In this document: one piece after another, positions 1-11,974 of the stretch
Position numbering within the stretch: the stretch's first letter is position 1
Layout: every line of letters starts with the position of its first letter
Source of the DNA: Phaeosaccion multiseriatum
Taxonomy: Eukaryota > Ochrophyta, other classes
Direction of reading: 5' to 3'
DNA: 64,000 nt
Assembly: GCA_965112735.1 (NCBI GenBank)
Contig: OZ218952.1
Span: 1,054,001-1,118,000 of the forward strand
The notes under the pieces: model-generated
What the model saw: only the letters and a program-made list of their open reading frames with translations
The model's database searches: none
Told to the model about the DNA's origin: nothing
Program-made: the position numbers and the translations under genes

Positions 1-261
1 GATGAGCAGAGGAGCCAAGGTCTTTCTGGCCTGAGGAGCGTTGTACACGTTGCTTTTATCTTCAGCAGTAGAGACATTGTTCTTATGAATGGGTCCTTGG
101 GAGGAAAAGGGACTAGAGAGGGGAAGGTGAGCAAAGAGCAGCCTCAGAAGCGGTAATTGTGGGGTGGGTCCGACCTGATGGAAAAAACATTACTTTTATG
201 CAGCCGCCTTCTTCAAATTCCCCCCTCCCCCAAGATTCACACTCTTTCTCTAACAGGAGCC
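1..261. other. Upstream region of the lumen-protein gene
   Basis: No coding region is supported here. It is the 5' flank of the plastid lumen-protein gene that starts at 262. A pyrimidine-rich stretch ending in AACAG just before the ATG could be a 3' splice site of an untranslated leader exon, but nothing confirms it. Confidence 0.4.
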
Positions 262-1277
262 ATGCTCTCCCGCGTGTGCCAAGTGCTGTGTGCTGCTCTT
301 GTGTGCCTGGCATTGGGAGGCTACACGGCTTGCGCCTTCCTCGTGTGCACTCCACATATGGTCATCGAAAGCACAAGAGGGGGGACGGCCCTTGGAGCAA
401 GTAGCAGTAGCAGCAGCAGGGCCAGCTTCCTTAGGAAAGCGCTCACTACTACTTTGACTACCGCGACGCTGGCATCTGCTGTTGCCGCGCAAGCCGATGA
501 GTATGGCCCGGGGCCGGGCCCGCCCAAGCTGGAAAAGAACCCGGGAGATGTGTGTGTGGTGAGTGTTCCACTCCTCCATACCCCGAACACTCTGGCTTTC
601 TCAGCACCTTCCTCTCTCTCTCTCCCTCTCCCCATCGATTTCTCTCTCTATCCTCTTGTCTCTTTCTCTTTCTCTCCCCTCTCCCTCTCACGCTCTCTCT
701 CCCCTCCTCTCTCCCTCTCCCTCTCCCTCTCCTTTTCCCTGTCCCTCTCCTGTCCAGCGGCGGGCCCTGAATGGGATTTGCGAAGAGTATGGCATGGCAC
801 CCCAACCAGCAGTGGCAGAAGAAGATGAGGCAGCCAAAACACTGAGAGAGAAGGCCGAGAAGGCCAAAGCGGTGAGCAAAATCGACGGCGCAGATACGAG
901 CGACCTCATTACAAAGCTCAAGAAGCAAACGGAGGACAATAAAGCCAAGAACAACGCTGACATTGAGCAGAAAACTTTTTTGAACAATCAGGCGGGCGAG
1001 TTCGGGTGAGTGAGTGAGTGAGTGAGTGGGCGCGTGCGTGCGCTCCGGGAGGAACGGGGGGTCGAGGCGGGCACCTTGAAGTGGGCCGGGAGGGGAAGGG
1101 ACATCTCTCCTCTTCTTCTTGCATGTACGTGTATGCCTAAATGTATCGTGACATCATCCGTCTTCACCTGTTACTGCTGCTACTGCTGCGTGGAGTGTGT
1201 GCTCTTGGTTGGCCCCTTTGGCGTGCCTCTTTTCTCTTACCCCTCCCGCACCTCTCGCCGCGTTGTTGTTTTTTGTG

Positions 1278-1329
<52 letters not shown>

Positions 1330-1516
1330 GTGCGTGTGTGTCTGTGTCTGTCTGTGTGTGTGTGTGTGTGTCCCGCTACGTAACAGACCCTTCAGTAGGT
1401 ATGTTCCGGTGAAGCACCCCAACAGTGCGGACTACGAACTCGTCATGATCCGCGACCTCGGCAGGCTCCAGGACGAGGGGAAGATCGACAAGTCGGGGAA
1501 GTACTTCGTCGAGTAG
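262..1516 (+). CDS. Predicted thylakoid-lumen protein with bipartite plastid presequence
   Basis: Three exons are predicted: 262-558, 758-1005 and 1396-1516 (stop TAG), giving 221 residues; the phases fit. The N-terminus is a signal peptide ending Ala-Cys-Ala before Phe27, the ASAFAP-type site that directs proteins into complex red plastids. A serine-rich transit segment follows. A second hydrophobic stretch (RKALTTTLTTATLASAVAAQ) ends in an Ala-x-Ala-like site, as in thylakoid transfer domains. The mature part is charged and helical, with a lysine/glutamate-rich middle and a conserved-looking tail (FGRYVPVKHPNSADY). I do not recognise the mature family. It could be a photosystem-associated lumen subunit, but that is inference. 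Intron 1 is a CT-rich tract. Intron 2 begins with a (GTGA)n run and contains a long (GT)n run. Confidence 0.8.
1282..1372. repeat. (GT)n microsatellite in intron 2 of the lumen-protein gene
   Basis: This is a GT/TG dinucleotide run with occasional CG and CT interruptions. It ends about 25 bases before the acceptor TTCAG at 1391-1395. Confidence 0.9.
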
Positions 1517-2508
1517 CCTCGAGTAGGCTCAGTGTCAAGCAGAGCAGTAGGCTCAATGTCAAGCAGAGCGAGGCGTGTGGGGTTGAGGGGGTGGGGTGTC
1601 GGGGGCTGTGGGGACACATAAGTACGTTAAGCCCACCCTACCCTCTCTGTATACAGAGGCGGGGAGGGGCGGGGAGGGGCGGAGCGCCTCTCGAGCGAGA
1701 GTGCGGTGACGGCTGTGGGATCATCCCGAAGCAGAGCCAGAGGAGCGAGGTTGGTTGGCTTGCAAGCATGGAGAGGAGGAGCGAACGAGGCACTTTAGTT
1801 TGTAGGGCGACGCAGGAAGTCAGGAAGGACCCATCAAGCGAGCGAGGCTCTGCAGCTTACCCTTGGCGGGTAGGGCAAAGTTCGCTGCTGCGGTGGGCGC
1901 TGTGATGGAAAGCGGCAGTCTCTTGCTGAGTTGAGTTGAGTTGGTAGATTGATTGGTTGATTGATTGATTGACCCAACGAGGGGCCTTGGTCACGCCGCG
2001 GAGATTGGAAATGAGTCCAGAGGACATCCACTGAGGAGAGAGAGAAAGTATATATTGACTTAATAGGATCGGCCCCTGACATGCTTCTGAGACAGGCCAG
2101 CCCAGAAGCAGGAACCTGGCCCGCTGGCGAGGCTTGGCAGAGCAGCCTTGGCCCTCATCATTGCCTTATTACATGGCTTTCCCCCAGAACCTGGAGCCTG
2201 CCTGGCTGGTCAGGAAGGGCCGAGAGTAAGTAATACTACGAAGTAAAAGAAACAAAAGAAAGAAGAAAGAGGCGAATATCTTAAACTCAAATTTGATTTT
2301 GAAATTCGCGCGCATCGCATCCGATCGCAACCGCGCTTTCCCTCCCTCCCTTTCGACTACTCCCTCCTCCTGTGCTTCTTATGCTCCTCCACTGCCACAC
2401 TTACACTCGCTTTTAAGAAATGACCCCTTCCTTCGACCTGGAGCGTGAATAGTGTATCTCGTTGGGGGGGGAGAGGAGGGAAGGGAGAACAAACAGGCCG
2501 GGGAAGCC
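1517..2508. other. Intergenic region without a supported gene
   Basis: About 1 kb between the lumen-protein stop and the ATG of the zinc-finger gene. It holds a GGGGCGGGGA-type duplication near 1661-1685, a near-duplicate of the 3' end of the lumen gene (GGCTCAGTGTCAAGCAGAGC and a variant, 1526-1569), and a (GATT)n run near 1951-1970. Open frames here have no recognisable protein features. Confidence 0.5.
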
Positions 2509-5500
2509 ATGGACCGGCATCAGAAGAAGCAGCAGCCGCAGCCGCCACCTAATGCGTTTTCAGTACTGCGCGCTGGAAGCTTAAAGCAGCAGCAGGGAGG
2601 GTTAAAGAGGGCCCGCTCCGAGCGGGGTCGCGGCAACAACCCCAAAGCCAAGGAGTCCCTATCCTGCTGTCCTGTGTGCTCTCGCAGCATACCACACAGC
2701 TACATGAATGAGCACCTCGATATGGAGTGTAGTGGTCTAAGCAGCAACTCACAGTCTCAGCAATCATCGCAGTCATCGCAGGCCCCCCCGCTAACCCCGA
2801 CTCAGCTTGAGGTAGACCTCTCGTGGACAGGTCCTTCTGGGCCTTTGTCCCAGCTGTCTACCCCTGGCAGCAGGAGAAGCAGCGGCGGCAGCAGTACTTG
2901 TAGTGGCGGCGGCGGGAGCAGCAGAGTCTCTATGCCCATGTCGACCTTCCAGGCTTGTCCTATTTGCGAGAAGGTGATACCCCTTCATCGGCTTGATCAT
3001 CATTTGGAGTTTGACAACTGTGAGCACGAGCAGGCCCAAAGGAAGCAGCGCCAACAGCAGGCGGAGCAACTGCTGGAGTTACAGCAAGCGCAAGCTTTAT
3101 ATGATCGAGAGGAGGAGGAGAGGACGAACAACAGCAGGACGAAGAAAAAGAAGGACGTGGAGAAGGAGGAGGCGGCGGCGGCGGACAAGCACAAAGAAGA
3201 CGAGCAGCAGACGGACACGTCTGAGGGTAGTAGGGCAGAAACAGACACCATAGTCATCGACGCTGACGACGACGACGACGACGACGACGACGGTATGGAA
3301 TCACCAGCCAAGCAGCCGGGGCCACAACAGCAGCAGGCGCTGAGTGAGACGACGCAAGTGGGAGGAGAGATGGAGGGTGATCGTGCGATGATGTGCGAGA
3401 CACAGCTGGATGTGGATACGCAGCGAGAAGAGCAGGTAACGAGGGATGTCGGCGGCGGGATGGATGTAGAACACGCCAAGGAGGGCGAGGAGAGCGGAGA
3501 GAGCGACGAGGAAGGGCGGGAGGAGAGGGCGTCTGTTGAAGAGATGACATCGACACAGCTGCAGCAGCAAGGGGAGGGAGAGCCACAAATCGGTGAGGAG
3601 CTGGGGAGCGAGGCTTCGAAGAGCCCTTTGGAGAGAGGGGAGGGAGGCCAAGGCCGAGGGCCTCGCCAGCAGGCCACACAGGAGCAATCCCCGCCGCCGC
3701 AGCAGCAGCATCAGAGGCCTCCACCCACCCCTTTAGGTCCATCTTCATCATCCTCCTCCTCATCGAGTGCGGGAGCAGGAGGCGTCGGAGATGCGTCGAA
3801 GAAGAAGAGCGCCCCGTCGTCGTCGAAGCCTACCAACGCCTTCAAGCACCTCATGAATGCCTCGGAGCGCGTCAGCTACAAGGAGGAGTTTTGGCTATTG
3901 CAGCACAATGACGGCAGCCTCTCTGTGGGGTGGCGACCCCTGCCATCCAGAAAGACCTTCGACAGCAACGGCAAGCGACCGCCCACCTTCAGCGCTCCGG
4001 ACCCTGCGGCGTGGCCGAGGGCGTGGACGGCCACGGTGAGTCTGGAGGACAAAGAGAGGCGAGCGAAGGTGAAGGTGGGACAGTGTGTGCTCTGGACCAA
4101 CATGCTCTCTCATTCCAACGAAGGTGCGGCAGGAGGGGGGGGAGGAGGGCTGGGGGGGGGGAAGGGCAGCAAGCATCCCAAGCCGAAGGGCACGAAGGGC
4201 AGTGTGGAGGCCTCCTTCCCTCGACGCAGCCTGTCCTCCCTCAGTGTCCCCGAAGTGAAGTCGATGCTGCAAAAGGCCGTAAGGAGGGGAAGGGCCGAGG
4301 CGGCCAGTCGCTGTGCGCTCGAGCTCATGCTGAAGAACCAACACGGCAACACGGACGGCAACAACGGGGGGGGCGGGGACGGCTGGGAGCAGCTCGTGCG
4401 CAGGTTGTTGGTCATCTGCCTGGAGGACTCTCTTTTGCACCCTGCCCTGGGCATCCTCACGTGGCTGATGGTAGCGGCAACCAAGGGCTGGAGTCCTCCT
4501 CCGGCGGTGGTGGGTGCGTGTCTGTGCATCGTCTATGAGATGGCCTCGTGCCCGCTGCAAGACCCCCTCTCCGACCCCATCTCCAAGACTTCCACTCCCA
4601 CCCCTGCACCACCCACCACCACTTCAACTTCAACTTCAAGCACTCCCCTCGGCAAAGAGAAGGCTGCGACCACCACCACCAGTAGCAGCAGCAGCAGCAG
4701 CAGCAGCAGCACCAACACCAGCAGCACTGGCATCACTAGCAGCTGCACCAGTACCACCACCACCAGCAGCAGCAGCAGTAGCAGCTCTGCTTCGACACCA
4801 GGCCCTCTACCCCAAGACCTGGCCTCTCTACCCATGAGCCTAGCAGTGCTGTGTCGCTCGTTGCTCTTTCGAGCCAACTACGGCGGCATGCCCTGCGACG
4901 TGACCATGCTAAGATGTTACACCAAGCTGTGGCACACCCGCTTCGTCGAGGCCCAGAACCGCCACTGCTCAGCGGTTGGTGATACAGCAGCAGCAGCAGG
5001 CTCCTCCTCGCGCTTTATGGCGGCAGCGGCGGCGACGGCGGCGGTGGGCAGCCTCAAGGCGGATTCGAACAGGAGGAGTCCGCCGCCTTTTGCGTACCTC
5101 CACAGGTCCTGCAGATGGCAGAGAGAGAACACTGGTAGACCCAACAGTAGCAGCAGCAGCGGTAGTGACAGGAGCGGTACCCACAGCTGGCTGGCGTTGC
5201 TGGAGCAGGCACACTCTGGCTGCGGCATGCCCTTCACTCTACTGAGAGAGCTCATGCGGCATGTGAAGGGCTTCCAAGTCACTGGAGAAATGCCTTCCGA
5301 TAACGGGGAGAGGGACAGCAGACGCAATAGCAGCAGCAGCAGCAGCAACAGCAGCAATCTGAGTAGTGCCGGTGGGAGAGGAGGAAGCAGCAACGGGTGC
5401 AGCGTTAACGTGCTTCCGTCGCCGCCCACTCAGCCGGTGTTGAGGAGCGTCGCCGATGCCCTCCCGGCCGGACTTGATTTCCATTGCTCCAAGGTGGTTG

Positions 5501-5913
5501 ATGGCGTGCTTGGTGTTGCAGGAATGGCGCAGGCCGTGAGGGAGGCGGTGCGTACAACAACAGAGGCGGTGCAAACAAACCGAGCACCGGCCCAGGGGCT
5601 GTTGCGGTCACTGCCGCCATTGGAGAGCAAAGCTGCGGTGATACAGGTGGTGCAGAAGGCCATGTGGACTTTCCGCTCCTCGCTCAACTTCCGCAAGAAG
5701 CTGATGGTGATGGTGGGGGTGGTTCCGGCGGCGGTGCAGAAGGAGGAGGAGGAGGAGGGGGGGGAGGAGGAGGCGGCGGCGGCGGAGGTGGCGGGGGGAG
5801 AGGGTCTTGAGAGGAAGGTGCTCCTGGCGGCGTGGAGAGTGGTGTCCAGGCAGGTGGAGAGCAGCACCGCGGCCTCTGTGAGGGCCAAGCTCAACCCTTC
5901 GGCGCGGCGGTAG
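2509..5913 (+). CDS. Large protein with two UBZ4-type (Rad18-like) zinc fingers, probable DNA-damage role
   Basis: Intronless frame of 1134 residues. The ATG at 2509 is the first Met; the open frame upstream starts only with GTG. Two C2HC fingers of the ubiquitin-binding UBZ4 type lie at about residues 54-76 (CPVC...HLDMEC) and 150-171 (CPIC...HLEFDNC). Low-complexity acidic, Gln, Ser and Gly runs separate the domains. A motif Asn-Ala-Phe-x-x-Leu occurs near residue 15 and again near 443, just before a compact segment rich in Trp and Phe. A helical region follows (about 580-690, with LQKAVRRGRAEAA and RRLLVICLEDS), and near the C-terminus a DFHCSKVVDG motif. UBZ4 fingers are typical of DNA-damage tolerance and repair proteins. 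The C-terminal fold is not identified; a resemblance to the helical C-terminus of WRNIP1/MgsA-like proteins is a weak guess. Confidence 0.8.
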   Translation: MDRHQKKQQPQPPPNAFSVLRAGSLKQQQGGLKRARSERGRGNNPKAKESLSCCPVCSRSIPHSYMNEHLDMECSGLSSNSQSQQSSQSSQAPPLTPTQLEVDLSWTGPSGPLSQLSTPGSRRSSGGSSTCSGGGGSSRVSMPMSTFQACPICEKVIPLHRLDHHLEFDNCEHEQAQRKQRQQQAEQLLELQQAQALYDREEEERTNNSRTKKKKDVEKEEAAAADKHKEDEQQTDTSEGSRAETDTIVIDADDDDDDDDDGMESPAKQPGPQQQQALSETTQVGGEMEGDRAMMCETQLDVDTQREEQVTRDVGGGMDVEHAKEGEESGESDEEGREERASVEEMTSTQLQQQGEGEPQIGEELGSEASKSPLERGEGGQGRGPRQQATQEQSPPPQQQHQRPPPTPLGPSSSSSSSSSAGAGGVGDASKKKSAPSSSKPTNAFKHLMNASERVSYKEEFWLLQHNDGSLSVGWRPLPSRKTFDSNGKRPPTFSAPDPAAWPRAWTATVSLEDKERRAKVKVGQCVLWTNMLSHSNEGAAGGGGGGLGGGKGSKHPKPKGTKGSVEASFPRRSLSSLSVPEVKSMLQKAVRRGRAEAASRCALELMLKNQHGNTDGNNGGGGDGWEQLVRRLLVICLEDSLLHPALGILTWLMVAATKGWSPPPAVVGACLCIVYEMASCPLQDPLSDPISKTSTPTPAPPTTTSTSTSSTPLGKEKAATTTTSSSSSSSSSSTNTSSTGITSSCTSTTTTSSSSSSSSASTPGPLPQDLASLPMSLAVLCRSLLFRANYGGMPCDVTMLRCYTKLWHTRFVEAQNRHCSAVGDTAAAAGSSSRFMAAAAATAAVGSLKADSNRRSPPPFAYLHRSCRWQRENTGRPNSSSSSGSDRSGTHSWLALLEQAHSGCGMPFTLLRELMRHVKGFQVTGEMPSDNGERDSRRNSSSSSSNSSNLSSAGGRGGSSNGCSVNVLPSPPTQPVLRSVADALPAGLDFHCSKVVDGVLGVAGMAQAVREAVRTTTEAVQTNRAPAQGLLRSLPPLESKAAVIQVVQKAMWTFRSSLNFRKKLMVMVGVVPAAVQKEEEEEGGEEEAAAAEVAGGEGLERKVLLAAWRVVSRQVESSTAASVRAKLNPSARR

Positions 5914-6483
5914 CTACAATAGAGCATGAGAGTGCGATTTAGACATTACGGAGAGCAAAAACTTTTTGTTGACTTTTAGGAACCAACCTCAGATGTCCAT
6001 AACGAGCCTACAGAGAAACGTGAACATATGTGTGTTCGTGTGTGTGTGAGAGAGAGAGTGACAGAGAGGGAGAGAGACGAGACGTCGAGAGAGGAGGGGA
6101 TATATTTTATTGACTTAAACACCTAAGAAACTGAAAGTGTAAGTGTGTGTTGTCTCCGGGGCCCTCGAGTCGACCCCTGACGCACTATCCGCTATCCGCT
6201 ACAGTTGTATCCGCTACAGTTGTATCCGCTATATCCGCTATCGAGAATGTGGGCGGTGGGCGAAGGGGTGCGTCAGGGGTCGAATCAGGGAGGAGCGCTC
6301 TGGCCATCTGTGATTTGATCCGTTCCCTTTTCTTTTTTCTTTCTGTGTGAACTTTCTTCAAGCGCGCTCGCTCTTTCTTTCGCTCTTTCTCTTCCTTGGG
6401 TGTGAACTTGTCTTCTACAACCTTGGCCTACTTTTTATGCAGGCCAGGGCCGCGTGGCGAATAGCCCGTCCAACCCTAGCCCA
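5914..6483. other. Intergenic region, 5' flank of the ABCA gene
   Basis: About 570 bases. It contains a short array of the word TATCCGCTA with ACAGTTG spacers (6184-6242). A pyrimidine-rich stretch ends in TTTTTATGCAG at 6432-6442 and could be the 3' splice site of a leader intron. No protein gene is supported. Confidence 0.4.
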
Positions 6484-7432
6484 ATGCTCGATGAATCTCT
6501 CTCCGGCCCCCTCGCCGCCAGCAAGCGGGAGGAGGGGGGAAACAACGACATGCGTTCTGTCTCGAAAGTTCGCTGCTTTCTTGCCCTCATGAACAAGAAC
6601 TTCCAGCTGAAGCGCAAGAGTCCTTGGGTCTGTTGTTGCGAGCTCCTCCTCCCAGGTAAGGAAGAACCTCCCGCATCACCTTTTCCCTTTTCCTCTGCCG
6701 TCCATGCAACTGCTGCCCAAAATATCCCTCCCCCCCCTCCTCACACATGCTCCCATGCACCACGGTCTCCTGCTGTCTTCCCAATCCGGAACCCGTCTCT
6801 CTCGTGCCATGCCGGCAACCTATTTTCTTCCTCCGCACTCACGTCACATCACATATATCCTCTCTCCGCCCTGTCAGGTCCGGCCCTGAAGCTCACCCCC
6901 CCCCCTTTATCTCCCCCTCTCTCACCCCGACCCCCCTTTTTCGCTCAAGTCCTGGCGCTATTGCTGCTTGGCGTGGTGGCCCCAAGTGACGAGCTTGTGC
7001 TGGAGAGTGTGCCCACCCAGTCCTTTGAGGTGCCCTCCTTTTCGTATTTGATGGGCCAGAGCAGGCCAGGCGAGAACATGCTGTGCTTCGACAACAGCCT
7101 GATGTACCGATGTGGATGTCACGTTTCCTCCGACGGTACGACGCGCAGCAGACAAGGGCGCGGCACACACACACAAGTACACAAGCAAAATACACATACA
7201 CACACGAACACGCACACACGCACGCACACACACACATACGCACACACACACAAGCACACAAGTATATACATAAACATACACATGCACACACACACACGAA
7301 CGCACACCACGCACGCACGCACGCACACACACGCACGCACACACACACTCACATACACACAAACAGGTGTCATGTGTAGCTCCGTGTCTTGCCCCGTTGC
7401 CCAGCCAGGCTCTGTATGACCAACACCTCCAC

Positions 7433-7471
<39 letters not shown>

Positions 7472-9108
7472 CGTTCTTGTGTGTACGGGCATGCATACGT
7501 GCGTGCGTGCGTGAATGGCCCTCCCTTCCTCAGATTGGTCCATTCCGGACGTGTATATCACAAACGGCATGAACCACACGGTGGTGGAATTGTGGACAAC
7601 CTCCCACTCGGGCGGGCTGCTGCGAGAGTTCTGCTTCCAGATGTGGGGCGGAATCTTGCAGGGGAAGGAGACACAGGATGAGGTGGAGGTACCAGAGTTA
7701 CTCTCATCTGCAGGAGTCTCGGGTGCGTGTTGTGGCATGTGTGCGTGCGTGTGATGTGGGGGCGGGGGGTGTGCGTGTGGTCCTTGAACGAAAGCGAGGG
7801 GTTGGCAAGGGGGGGGGGAGAGAAAGGAGAGCCAGAAGGGAGGAGTGGAGAGGAGACAAGAGGGGTGGAGAGCGAGGAGGAAAGGAGGGCGAGAGCGAGA
7901 GGAGAGGGAGAGAGCGCGCGCGCGAGAGAGAGAGAGCGGGAGAAAAGGCGAGGAGTGGGAGAGGACATGAGAGAGGTGGAGCTCAGCGATTCGATTCCAG
8001 TCATTTCGCTCTCAAGGGGGCCACCGCCACGCCCAGACCCGTAGAGGAGCTGAGGGGGGGGAGAGTGGGGGATGGTGGCAGATGGGAGGGATTGCACTTA
8101 GATGAGGGGCCTTCCTCCGCTTGGGAGTGTCGCTTCAGCTGTAGTTGCGGATCCGGTATTGACCCCCGCCCCCCCCTCTTCTCCCTCCCTCCCTCCCCTC
8201 CCCTCCCCTCCCCTCCCCTCCCCTCCCCTCCCCTGCCTGCCCCTCCTCGTCCTCGCAGCCTGCGACATCGTCCAAGACGTGACGGACTTTTGCCCTCCAT
8301 TCACCACCGCGATGAATGGCCTCATTGCCGATTGCGGCGCGGAAGTGTCAACAGAAACGGATCCATCTCTGTTGGATGCACGCATCAATACCTTCATTCA
8401 AACCTACGGAAGCGCTGCCGTCATTCCAGAGGAGAGCGTGGAAGACGTGTGTTCACAGCAACTAATTGCGCTTATGCCCTACAAAGAGGACTGCGAGGGA
8501 GATGACGCCTGTGAGGTGAGGGGAGAGAGAGGGGAGGAGGGCAGAGTAGGGAGAGAGGAGAGGAGGGCAGAGTAGGGAGAGAGGAGAGAGGGTAAAGAAA
8601 GTAGAGAGGGTTGAAGGGGGGTGTAGAGAGGGGATGGTAGACATGTGGTTACGCACTTGCTACTACTTCCAATTCCTTCTCACTTCCACTAAACCTATCC
8701 TATGACTGCTTCCACTACTCCTGCCCTGCAATCCACACACGACACACACACATATACACGCACGCACACGCACACGCACCACACACATGCGCGCACACAC
8801 ACACACACGACACACACCACCCCCCACACGCACACACATACAAACACCCACAGGCTGCCAAGGGCTTTGCAGCCTTCCTCTCCTCCGAGGAACCCGACGT
8901 TGCTTCACACCTCCGAACGTACAGCTCGGAGGCGGAGTTCAATGCTTACGTGGACCTGAAAGACTACTCCCAAGGCCCTAACTTCGACCTCTACTCGGCT
9001 GCTGTGGTATTCAATCAAGGCTCGGCGGAGTCTCCTCAGTGGGATTACACCCTTCGTCTCAACTACACGCACGCGGCCTTCGAGGACGACTCTGGTACGC
9101 GCGTGTGT

Positions 9109-9146
<38 letters not shown>

Positions 9147-11922
9147 GTGCGTGTGTGTGTGAGGGAGGGTGTGTGTGTGCGTGTGTGAGTGTTTGTGTGT
9201 GTGTTTGTGCGGATGTGTGGCGTTGCTGACGCTCTGCTACTCCTTCCCCTCCTTTCCCTCCCACTGTTCCCTCCCTCCCTCCCTCCCTCCCTCCCTCCCC
9301 CCCCTCTCCCTCCTCCTCCCCTCCTGACCCTCCTTACCCTCCCTCCCTCCTCCTCCTCCTCCTCCTCCTCCTCCTCCTCCCCTCCTTACCCTCCCTCCCT
9401 CCTCCTCTCCCTCCAGGCTACTACGACCGAAACGTCCCCTCAACACAGCAAACGTTCGACATCGCTCTCCGCTATGCCGCGGACACGCAATCCTCCGACG
9501 ATGGGACGGGGTTCCATCCCGCTGCGCAGTCGTACTATATCAGTGGAGCGCTCACTTTGCAGCAGGCGGTGGATCAGTTCGTCGTGTATGAGAGCAGCGG
9601 AAACACCGTCCGAGGCACTCCCACGTATCGGGTACGTCAAACCCTTATTTACGTAATAACCAATAACCCTTTCGTCCACCATCCCTCCTCTTGAAATTTC
9701 GTACTGCCCACCCACCCACCCACCCACCCACCCCCTCCACACACCACACTACCCTACAAGTCAACAAAAACCACTGCTCTCTCTCTGCTCTCTTGTTGTA
9801 CCCACCCACCCACCCACCCACCACACATCCATGACAGATCTCGGACTTCCCGAACGCGGAATACTCTTCCAACACATTTTGGGCCTCTGTAGGGACCTTT
9901 TTCGCCATCTTGCTCACCCTCGTTCTCATCTACCCCGTCATGAACGTCATCAAGAGCCTGGTACGTGGTGTGTGGCTGTTGAAAGAACGCGTTTTTTGTT
10001 GACATAGACAGGGGTAGAGAGATCGGTGACTGGCAGTCTAGCGTTAAAGCGTCAGCAAGAGCCTCGTATGTGTTGTGTTGTTAACGCGTATGTTAACGCA
10101 TGTTGACGCACCTGTTGAGGGAGGGATGCTTGTTGAGGCTTGATCAGAAGTACTTCGTAGCACACCGGATGACGCTGGAGCAGGATCAATAAGAGGTGTC
10201 AGTCTAAGCGAAGGCGCGCCGCTCGCTCTTTTACTCTGAACTCCTTTTTTCTCTCTCCCTCTCTCTCTCTCTCTCTTCATCAGGTGTGGGAGAAGGAGAC
10301 GAAGATCAAAGAGGGCATGCTGCAAATGGGCCTCAGTTCTGGAGTGTACACGGCCAGCTGGGTGGCGTGGTTCACACTCGTGTGGTTCTTCCTGGCCGCC
10401 ATCATGACCACTGTGGGTGCAGGCATCTTCGAGAACAGCAGCAAGGTAAGGTGTAAGGTACAAACTACCGAAGTACGATATCGTATCATCATATTAAGAT
10501 TGCATCCTTTGAGGCCGGCACCTCACCCCAATCCTTTCATTCTTACATTCATACTCTCTCTCCCTCTCCCCCCCTCCTTCTCTCGCTCGCTCCATCCCTC
10601 CCTCCCTCCTTTCCCCCCTCCCTCTCTCCCATTAGGTGCTGGTGTTCCTATGGTTCTTCTTCTTCTTGGAAGCTGTGCTTGCACTGTGCTTCTTTGTGAG
10701 CACATTCTTTTCCCGCGCAAAGTCTGCCGCCACCTACGGAGCCCTCATCTTCTTCATGACTTGTAAGCTTACGTAATGTTATCGTGTACCTATGCCAGAG
10801 AGCACATGCCTGCACCAGCATACCTGCCTCTCTGCCTACTTGCCCATATGCCTGCCCATATGCATGCCCGCCCATATACATACCTAAGCTCTCAACGCCC
10901 ACCTCCACTCCCCCCCCCCCATCCTCTCCTCCTCCTCCTCCTCCTCCTCCTCCTCCTCCTCCTCCTCCTCCTCCACCACCCCCCACCCCCCACTCACACA
11001 ACAACAAAAAAACAGTGCTCCCGTACTTCTCGGTGACGTCAGACTCTTCCGCCTCCACCCTCCAAGCTTGCTGCCTCGTCCCCACCTCCTGCTTCGCCAT
11101 CGGCACCATCCCCCTCGCGGAGTTTGAAGACGCCGGCCTGGGCATTACTCAAGACACCGTGGGGGATGTGGGAGAAAGCAACATCTCCTTCAGCACCGTC
11201 CTCCAGTACTTGCTGATTGATATGGTGATATATTCACTGCTGGCGTGGTATGCCCAGAAAGTGGTCCCCTCGGAGTGGGGTACGAGTCTGCGCTGGTACT
11301 TCCCCTTCCAGGTGGGTGGGTCAGTGTGGTGGGGGTATTATGTACAAGGGTGTGTGTAGTATGTCAATGGGCGAGTGAGTGAGTGAGTGACTGACTGACT
11401 GATTGATTGACTGACCGACCAACCCCCTTCCCTGCCCGTACACCTCTACCCTACCCTGACACCTCTACCCTACCCTGACACCTCTAGCCTACCCTGACAC
11501 CTCTACCCTAACCTGACACCTCTACCCTACCCTGACACCTCTACCCTACCCTGACACCTTTACCCTACCCTGACACCTTTACCCTACCCTGGCACCTCTA
11601 CCCTACCCTGACACCTCTACCCTACCCTGACACCTCTACCCTACCCTGACACCTCTACCCTACCCTGACACCTCTACCCTACCCTGACACCTCTACCCTA
11701 CCCGTACACCTCTACCCTACCTTGACACCTTTACTCCCCCTCCCCCTCTCCCTCCCCCTCCCCCTCCCTCCCCCTCCCCCAGGCTTCGTACTGGTGCCCC
11801 AAGCGCACCGCCCGGCAGAGCCTCGACACGATGAGAAGCGAGGTAAGGAAGGAATTACGTATGCTGACTGACTCCGGAGGAATCAACCAAAGAATTAATT
11901 ATTGCGTAATTGTGTCCGAGTG

Positions 11923-11974
<52 letters not shown>

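Noticed and set aside
6893-7496. Long open frames of Cys-Val or Thr-His periodicity on both strands
   Set aside because: They are translations of the CA/GT microsatellite in ABCA intron 2. The same holds for similar frames at 1141-1422, 8663-8959, 16622-17181 and 26627-27079.
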